In this document: in pieces, positions 7,524 to 11,242 of the stretch
How positions within the stretch are numbered: position 1 is the first letter of the stretch
How the letters are laid out: every line of letters begins with the position of its first letter
Origin: Casp-actino8 sp044358015
GTDB lineage: Bacteria > Actinomycetota > Acidimicrobiia > Acidimicrobiales > Ilumatobacteraceae
Assembly (NCBI GenBank): GCA_044358015.1
Contig: JBIKOO010000055.1
Span: forward strand, 1-11,242
Length of the DNA: 11,242 nt
Direction of reading: 5' to 3'
The notes under the pieces: generated by a model
Databases searched by the model: none
Seen by the model: only the letters and a program-made list of their open reading frames with translations
What the model was told of the DNA's origin: nothing
Translations under genes and position numbers: made by a program

Positions 7524-8104
7524 GCGAATCAATCAACCAGGGTGCGATGAATCAAGGCGAGATGAATCAAGGCGAGATGAAGGCTCCGATTTATCGCCGT
7601 CCGTTACAAGTATTTCTTGCACTCATCTGTTTGGGAATTGGCATTTTCTGGATCTATGCGTTTTTCTTTGCGTCAAAAGTAGGCATCAACGTTCTTGAGG
7701 ACAAGGCTTGGACAGTTCGAGCCGAGGAGATTTGCCGCAACGCCAATCTTGAAAGAGACAAGTTGGTCGATTTACGCCGTATTGATTCGGTGGAAGGTGA
7801 CGCCCTCGCTGAACGAGCCGACATCATCGATAAGGCAACGATCATCATTCAAAAGATGCTCGACGATGTCACTGTTCAAGTCCCGACCGGAATTGACGAC
7901 GCGAATTTGATGGAGATTTGGAGAGGCCTCTATCAAGATTGGATTGATGGAAGAGTCGTGTACACAGCAAAGCTGCGTGCGGGAGAGAATGCACCATTCG
8001 CTGAGTCCATGCTTGAAGGTTCGCCGGTATCCGATTCGATCAATGACTTCACAACAAATAACCGCATGAAGTCATGCGGCGCGGCGATGGACTTGGCCGT
8101 TTAG
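7520..8104 (+). CDS. Single-pass membrane protein of unknown function with extracytoplasmic Cys pair
   Basis: A 194-residue protein I do not recognise. A short polar N-terminus with repeated NQGEM units (residues 6-20) is followed by a basic segment (YRRP, 25-28), one hydrophobic helix (about 29-51), and a mostly helical, charged C-terminal domain of about 140 residues. By the positive-inside rule the C-terminal part should lie outside the membrane. It has two cysteines there, Cys72 (EEICRNAN) near the membrane and Cys186 (MKSCG) near the end, which could form a disulfide tying the two ends of a helical bundle. The gene overlaps the DoxX stop by four bases and is probably translationally coupled to it. 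The exact start is uncertain because in-frame ATGs also occur at 7547, 7562 and 7577; initiation at 7577 would begin MKAPIYRRPL just before the helix. Confidence 0.8.
   Translation: MSESINQGAMNQGEMNQGEMKAPIYRRPLQVFLALICLGIGIFWIYAFFFASKVGINVLEDKAWTVRAEEICRNANLERDKLVDLRRIDSVEGDALAERADIIDKATIIIQKMLDDVTVQVPTGIDDANLMEIWRGLYQDWIDGRVVYTAKLRAGENAPFAESMLEGSPVSDSINDFTTNNRMKSCGAAMDLAV
7547..7576 (+). repeat. 15-base tandem repeat encoding MNQGE twice
   Basis: Two perfect head-to-tail copies of ATGAATCAAGGCGAG. They are preceded by a diverged copy (7532-7546, coding INQGA) and followed by the first five bases of another (ATGAA, 7577-7581). The unit length keeps the frame. Each perfect copy contains AAGG four bases before the next ATG, so each can act as a small ribosome site for the following in-frame ATG. 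Confidence 0.9.
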
Positions 8105-8129
8105 GAGTCACGACTATTTACTCGACTAT

Positions 8130-8801
8130 TTAGTTGTCAACGTCTTGCCAGGCGTTATCAACGAAACGTTTAATGACTTTCGCCGGAGAACCAACGGCCA
8201 CGCTGAATGATGGAATCACTCCGGTGACGACGCTGTTCGCGCCAATCACAACATGTTCGCCGATGTCGGCACCTGGAAGTATCACGCTGCCGTAGCCAAG
8301 CCACGAACCATTACCGATACGAACGGGCTTCTCTGGCATCGTCTGTACAGAGATCGGAAGCGTGACGTCTTTGTATCCGTGATTTTGGTCGGTGATGTAC
8401 ACGTTGTGACCGGTCCACACGTCATCACCAATCTCGATGGAAAAGTGGCCCACGATGCCGCTCCCCTTGCCAATGAGGCAACTATCGCCAATGGTCACGA
8501 TGCGTTCTGAAATGCATTGTTGTCCCGGAACCATTCCGGCCGACAAGGTGCACTGGGGACCAATCATGGTGTTGCGACCAATATGGATGAAGTTCTCATT
8601 GAAAATTGTGTTTGGCGGAAAACAAATCACACTCTGTTGACCGAAAGATCCAAACTTTTGTCCTCGTCGAGTGGTTGCCCCGATAGCTCCAGCTTCAACC
8701 GCCAATTCCCACAGGAAATGAACTGCCCGCGCAAGGAAACGATTACGCAACGCCCGGGTTTTTGTCATAGCCACAGGTGCATATGCCGGTTCATCCTTCA
8801 C
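8130..8801 (-). CDS. Hexapeptide-repeat acyltransferase (left-handed beta-helix)
   Basis: A 223-residue transferase of the LbH superfamily (WcaF, maltose O-acetyltransferase-like). Residues 1-60 are a helical, basic N-terminal region. From about 72 to 210 the chain is made of imperfect hexapeptides (IGRNTM, IGDSCL, IGDDVW, IGNGSW, IGEHVV, IGANSV) typical of the beta-helix. The loop DQNHGYKD has His141, the expected catalytic base, and the C-terminus has the usual SVAVGSPAKVIKRF. Such enzymes O- or N-acylate sugars or small metabolites, often for cell-surface glycans; the acceptor is unknown. The start is GTG (8799-8801), supported by a -10 hexamer six bases upstream and no Shine-Dalgarno sequence; the in-frame ATG 11 codons later is less likely. 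It converges on the 7520 gene with 25 bases between stops and is divergent from the P1 hydrolase. Confidence 0.9.
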   Translation of the reverse strand: MKDEPAYAPVAMTKTRALRNRFLARAVHFLWELAVEAGAIGATTRRGQKFGSFGQQSVICFPPNTIFNENFIHIGRNTMIGPQCTLSAGMVPGQQCISERIVTIGDSCLIGKGSGIVGHFSIEIGDDVWTGHNVYITDQNHGYKDVTLPISVQTMPEKPVRIGNGSWLGYGSVILPGADIGEHVVIGANSVVTGVIPSFSVAVGSPAKVIKRFVDNAWQDVDN

Positions 8802-8807
8802 GCTTTG

Positions 8808-8813
8808 AGATTA
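8808..8813 (-). promoter_or_regulatory. -10 element for leaderless transcription of the acyltransferase
   Basis: On the minus strand TAATCT ends six bases before the GTG at 8799-8801, the same hexamer and spacing as before the DoxX gene. No ribosome site is present between them. A clear -35 is not visible. It lies in the 57-base divergent region shared with the P1 hydrolase. Confidence 0.5.
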
Positions 8814-8838
8814 GCGGTCAGCACTTACTGGCACTGCT

Positions 8839-8844
8839 GAATCT
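8839..8844 (+). promoter_or_regulatory. Possible -10 element upstream of the P1 hydrolase
   Basis: GAATCT differs from the TAATCT of the two leaderless genes only at its first base. It ends six bases before an ATG at 8851, which is out of frame with the hydrolase. Transcription from it would begin near 8851 and give the hydrolase a leader of about eight bases or fewer. This is inferred from spacing and similarity only. Confidence 0.3.
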
Positions 8845-8850
8845 GTCAGC

Positions 8851-8892
8851 ATGGACTTATGGCTCGTTCCGATCGATCTCAATCAAGTGTGA
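8851..8892 (+). CDS. Possible 13-codon leader ORF before the P1 hydrolase
   Basis: ATG at 8851 opens a frame coding MDLWLVPIDLNQV and stops at TGA 8890-8892. It follows the candidate -10 with the leaderless spacing seen at two other genes in the window. Its stop overlaps an in-frame GTG of the hydrolase (GTGA, 8889-8892), the usual arrangement for translational coupling. The peptide itself shows no known motif. It could be a chance ORF if the hydrolase starts at ATG 8859. Confidence 0.2.
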   Translation: MDLWLVPIDLNQV

Positions 8893-9959
8893 ATGCCCTG
8901 AGAGGTTCTTTGACTGACGTCGGCTCGGTCAAGGTGGGACATTTTGCTCGTAATTCCCGCGGTTGGCTGACTGGGACAACTGTGATCCTGACACCCTTAG
9001 GCGCAACGGCTGGGGTTGACGTACGCGGTGGTGGACCAGGAACACGAGAAACAGATCTTCTGCGACCTGAGAATCTGATCCAGAAGGTGCACGCAATCGT
9101 CTTGAGCGGAGGAAGTGCCTACGGCTTGGCGAGTGCCCAGGGGGTCATGGAATTCCTCGAGGAAACGGGCAGTGGTTTCTCAGTTGGAAAAGATCCATCG
9201 TGGGTTGTTCCGATCGTTCCGGCGGCTGTGATCTTCGATCTTGGTCGTGGGGGAAAGTTTGCCAATCGCCCCGATTCAACTTTTGGTTATCGTGCGGCGA
9301 AGTTGGCAAAATCGGTTTCTTCTGACGTGGGTTGTGTCGGGGCCGGATTGGGAGCGCGCTCTGGAGGACTCAAGGGCGGATTAGGGATGGCCAGCACGCG
9401 TCTCGACGATGGACATGTTGTTTCAGCACTTGCTGTTGTGAACTCGATCGGGTCTTTGATTAATGCAGATACGTGTCTGCCGTGGCACGAGTCCGCAACG
9501 CGTCTGCGTCGACCTAACGCCAGCGATCGACGAGCGCTGCGTGACTATTTGTCAACACTCGCTACACCGGTTGCAACTATTGAGAATTCGCTAACAGCAA
9601 GCTCCCTGAACACCACGATCGGTGCGGTCGCGACCAATCTGCGTTTGTCAAAGTCGGAGTGCACCAAATTTGCGGCAGTGGCACACGATGGTCTCGCGCG
9701 TGCCGTGCGCCCAGCGCATCTCATGAATGACGGAGACACGATTTTCGGACTGTCAGTGGGTCCAGGCGATTTGGTTCTGTCCGAAAATGAGCCAATTTTT
9801 AGCGATCCGGTAGGTCGTCCTGCTCTACTGAACAAAGTCCTGGCCGCTGGAGCTGACATGTTCGCCCAAGCCTGCACAGAAGCCATTTTGCGGGCGTCTT
9901 CCTGTGGTGGAATGTTGAGTTATCGCGATCTGTGCCCCTCCGCATTTGTTAGCCAATGA
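8859..9959 (+). CDS. P1 family peptidase (DmpA/NylC-type N-terminal nucleophile hydrolase)
   Basis: A 366-residue protein of the P1/S58 family, which cleaves itself into two chains and then hydrolyses amides such as N-terminal D- or L-amino acid amides, beta-peptides or cyclic and linear amide oligomers. The N-terminal landmark SLTDVGSVKVGH is at 17-28. Next come the glycine-rich VDVRGGGPGTRETDLL (53-68), the conserved LSGGSAYGLASAQGVMEFLE (82-101), and GRGGKFANRP. The nucleophile region is LNTTIGAVATNL (250-261); by analogy with NylC (Asn266/Thr267) cleavage is expected between Asn251 and Thr252, giving chains of about 251 and 115 residues. No signal peptide is seen, so it is probably cytoplasmic. 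ATG 8859 has only a weak ribosome site; GTG 8889 is an alternative start that keeps all conserved parts. It is followed by panB, with no obvious functional link. Confidence 0.92.
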   Translation: MARSDRSQSSVNALRGSLTDVGSVKVGHFARNSRGWLTGTTVILTPLGATAGVDVRGGGPGTRETDLLRPENLIQKVHAIVLSGGSAYGLASAQGVMEFLEETGSGFSVGKDPSWVVPIVPAAVIFDLGRGGKFANRPDSTFGYRAAKLAKSVSSDVGCVGAGLGARSGGLKGGLGMASTRLDDGHVVSALAVVNSIGSLINADTCLPWHESATRLRRPNASDRRALRDYLSTLATPVATIENSLTASSLNTTIGAVATNLRLSKSECTKFAAVAHDGLARAVRPAHLMNDGDTIFGLSVGPGDLVLSENEPIFSDPVGRPALLNKVLAAGADMFAQACTEAILRASSCGGMLSYRDLCPSAFVSQ

Positions 9960-9960
9960 T

Positions 9961-9970
9961 GGGCATGCCC
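9961..9970 (+). repeat. 10-base perfect palindrome after the P1 hydrolase stop
   Basis: GGGCATGCCC starts two bases after the TGA. As RNA it would form only a three-pair stem, so it is more likely a protein site or chance than a terminator by itself. Confidence 0.4.
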
Positions 9971-9985
9971 TAAATCACAAAAAAT

Positions 9986-10042
9986 CAGACCCCGAAACAA
10001 CAAACTGGGGGCCTCTCTCGCTAGGTTTCGCTCTGCTGTTTT
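9986..10042 (+). terminator. Terminator-like stem-loop between the P1 hydrolase and panB
   Basis: CAGA (9986-9989) pairs with TCTG (10032-10035), and CGAAAC (9993-9998) pairs with GTTTCG (10025-10030), with a CCC/C internal loop. Inside, CTGG (10005-10008) can pair with CTAG (10021-10024) using one G-U. An A tract (9979-9984) precedes the structure and TGTTTT (10037-10042) follows it. This fits a rho-independent terminator of the hydrolase gene, but the stem is imperfect and the T run short, so a panB leader structure is an alternative. Confidence 0.4.
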
Positions 10043-10068
10043 AGTACCTGTTCCCCCGTGTCGACCCT

Positions 10069-10074
10069 AAGAGG
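10069..10074 (+). promoter_or_regulatory. panB: Ribosome binding site deciding the panB start
   Basis: AAGAGG lies seven bases before ATG 10082. This supports that ATG over the upstream in-frame GTG at 10058, which lies upstream of the site, and over the GTG at 10079, which is only four bases from it. Confidence 0.7.
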
Positions 10075-10081
10075 TTCTGTG

Positions 10082-10909
10082 ATGCCATCGCTGCCCAACG
10101 ATCGTAAGAAAGTTCAGGTTCCCGATCTCGCGGTGTGGAAGGCCGAAGGTCGCCGCATGACGATGATTACGGCATATGACGTCACCTTTGCTCGCCTCGT
10201 GGATGAAGCAGGAATTGACATGATTTTGGTCGGCGATTCAGTTGGCATGGTTGTTCAAGGAACAAGCAACACGATCCCGGTCGATCTTGAAGAAATGGCG
10301 TACCACGTGCGCTGTGTGGCACGAGCAAATACCAAGGCACTCGTCATTGGTGATTTACCTTTTGGTTCGTATCAGATCAGCCCCGAACAAGGTGTCGAGT
10401 CGTCAATCGTGTTGATGAAGAATGGCGCTCAATGCATCAAGCTTGAAGGTGGCGTTCACATGGCGGACACCATTGCTGCGATTACTCGAGTGGATATTCC
10501 TGTCATCGGACATATCGGGTTGACACCTCAGAGTGTTCATCGCATGGGTGGATTCAGAGTGCAAGGACGTACCGAAGGTTTTGAAGCCGGTGGGCGTGAA
10601 CGAATCCTTGAAGACGCTCACGCGGTTGAACAGTCAGGCGCTAGCGCAATTGTTATTGAAGGCGTTCCCATGGAACTCGCTCAAGAGATTACGCATAAGG
10701 TGAGTATTCCCACTATTGGTATCGGTGCTGGGATCAATTGCGACGGACAGGTTTTAGTTCTCCATGATGTTCTTGGTCTTTGCGATTCGAAATATCGCTT
10801 TGCCAAGCATTACGCCGACTTGCGTACTTCAACCATTGAGGCGACGCAGGCTTTCATTTCTGATGTGCGCAGCGGTGCTTTCCCCGACGACGCTCACTCT
10901 TTCCACTAA
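10082..10909 (+). CDS. panB: 3-methyl-2-oxobutanoate hydroxymethyltransferase (ketopantoate synthase)
   Basis: PanB transfers a hydroxymethyl group from 5,10-methylenetetrahydrofolate to 2-oxoisovalerate, making ketopantoate, the first committed step of pantothenate synthesis in the cytosol. From ATG 10082 the protein has 275 residues, normal for the family. Landmarks run in order: MITAYDVTFARLVDEAG (28-44), the metal ligand Asp52 in LVGDSVGMV, Asp91 in IGDLPFGSY, Glu122 in CIKLEGG, GHIGLTPQSVHRMGGF (143-158), the expected catalytic Glu193 in IEGVP, and IPTIGIGAG (209-217). All key residues of the (beta/alpha)8 barrel are present. panC follows after five bases, so this is a panBC operon. No strong promoter is visible in the 122-base upstream spacer; TAGGTT (10022-10027) is a weak -10 candidate inside the stem-loop. 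Confidence 0.97.
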   Translation: MPSLPNDRKKVQVPDLAVWKAEGRRMTMITAYDVTFARLVDEAGIDMILVGDSVGMVVQGTSNTIPVDLEEMAYHVRCVARANTKALVIGDLPFGSYQISPEQGVESSIVLMKNGAQCIKLEGGVHMADTIAAITRVDIPVIGHIGLTPQSVHRMGGFRVQGRTEGFEAGGRERILEDAHAVEQSGASAIVIEGVPMELAQEITHKVSIPTIGIGAGINCDGQVLVLHDVLGLCDSKYRFAKHYADLRTSTIEATQAFISDVRSGAFPDDAHSFH

Positions 10910-10914
10910 AGATT

Positions 10915-11242
10915 GTGCACATTCTTCGGACTCCCCAGGAACTGAGTCATTCCGTTGGTGTCTGCCGTACCGAGGGGCAAATTGTGGCCATGGTCCCCAC
11001 GATGGGCGCACTTCATCAGGGTCATACTTCCCTCTTTGAAATTGCGCATCAACAAGCAGACGTAGTTGTCGCAACAATTTTTGTGAACCCTTTGCAGTTC
11101 AACAATTCAATTGATTTTGAAAAGTATCCACTTCAAATGGATCGCGATATACAACTGCTCGAAGAACATGGGGTGCATTATCTGTATGCCCCAACTGTGG
11201 ACACAATGTATGGATCAGGTTTCTCGACTAGCGTTCACATTG
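10915..11242 (+). CDS. panC: Pantothenate synthetase, 5' part (cut by window end)
   Basis: The frame from GTG 10915 codes for 109 residues up to the window edge. It starts MHILRTPQELSHSV, a typical PanC opening. The ATP-binding region VPTMGALHQGHTSL (27-40) contains the HxGH motif with His34 and His37. ATIFVNPLQFN (53-63) holds the pantoate-binding Gln61. YPLQMDRDIQLLEEHGV and YAPTVDTMYG are also conserved. PanC joins pantoate and beta-alanine using ATP, by way of pantoyl adenylate, to form pantothenate. The start lies five bases after the panB stop with only a weak ribosome site (AAAGA), suggesting translation coupled to panB. The ATG at 10990 is too far inside the conserved N-terminus to be the start. 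The rest of the protein, including the dimerisation domain, lies beyond the window. Confidence 0.96.
   Translation, partial: MHILRTPQELSHSVGVCRTEGQIVAMVPTMGALHQGHTSLFEIAHQQADVVVATIFVNPLQFNNSIDFEKYPLQMDRDIQLLEEHGVHYLYAPTVDTMYGSGFSTSVHI

Noticed and set aside
8111..8132. Two copies of CGACTATTTA in the convergent gap between the 7520 gene and the acyltransferase
   Set aside because: They are only ten bases each with a 12-base period and form no hairpin or T run, so they do not support a terminator or an att site. Chance is adequate.
9545..9886. Minus-strand open frame of 113 codons inside the P1 hydrolase
   Set aside because: It is antisense to the conserved nucleophile region of the hydrolase and shows no family features or credible start context.
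10058..10081. GTG 10058 as the panB start
   Set aside because: It would add eight residues not expected in PanB, and the AAGAGG ribosome site lies downstream of it, correctly spaced for ATG 10082.
1..11242. Mobile elements, CRISPR arrays, defence systems, tRNA or rRNA genes
   Set aside because: No transposase, integrase, regularly spaced repeats, nuclease or toxin-like genes, or RNA gene signatures were seen. Apart from the two unrecognised proteins, the window is explained by known metabolic and transport families, so I do not claim a new system.

Overview
The window looks like a piece of a free-living actinobacterial chromosome. Evidence: compact, nearly gapless coding; roughly balanced base composition by eye; two genes with a -10 hexamer placed six bases before the start codon, as in leaderless actinobacterial transcripts; and families common in Actinobacteria (a Rv2258c-like methyltransferase, a small split-barrel flavin/F420 protein, a DoxX protein). 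A planktonic lineage such as Acidimicrobiia is my guess, not something the sequence proves. I see no mobile elements, CRISPR, tRNA or rRNA, and no gap over 300 bases without a gene.

Left half (304-6961, minus strand): six co-directional genes that read as one transcription unit from 6961 downward. First come two ABC exporter half-transporters overlapping by four bases. Their motifs show a heterodimer with one normal and one degenerate ATP site. A histidine phosphatase follows, overlapping by one base a winged-helix SAM methyltransferase. The string ends with a pyridoxamine-oxidase-like split-barrel protein and a short-chain dehydrogenase. The set resembles tailoring enzymes plus export, but has no recognisable scaffold-building enzyme. 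The 3' end of an unrelated plus-strand gene (1-261) converges on it.

Middle (6978-8104, plus strand): a DoxX-family membrane protein, divergent from the ABC operon with 28 bases between starts, overlaps by four bases a gene for a single-pass membrane protein of unknown function. That second gene begins with a 15-base tandem repeat offering several in-frame ATG codons. It converges on a minus-strand hexapeptide-repeat acyltransferase (8130-8801).

Right half (8839-11242, plus strand): a P1-family (DmpA/NylC-type) self-processing N-terminal hydrolase, a 122-base spacer with a terminator-like stem-loop, then panB and the 5' part of panC, the first and last steps of pantothenate (coenzyme A precursor) synthesis. 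Most of the window is ordinary metabolism and transport. The points most worth a second look are the asymmetric ABC pair, the leaderless promoters, a possible 13-codon leader ORF coupled to the P1 hydrolase, and the repeat at the start of the 7520 gene.
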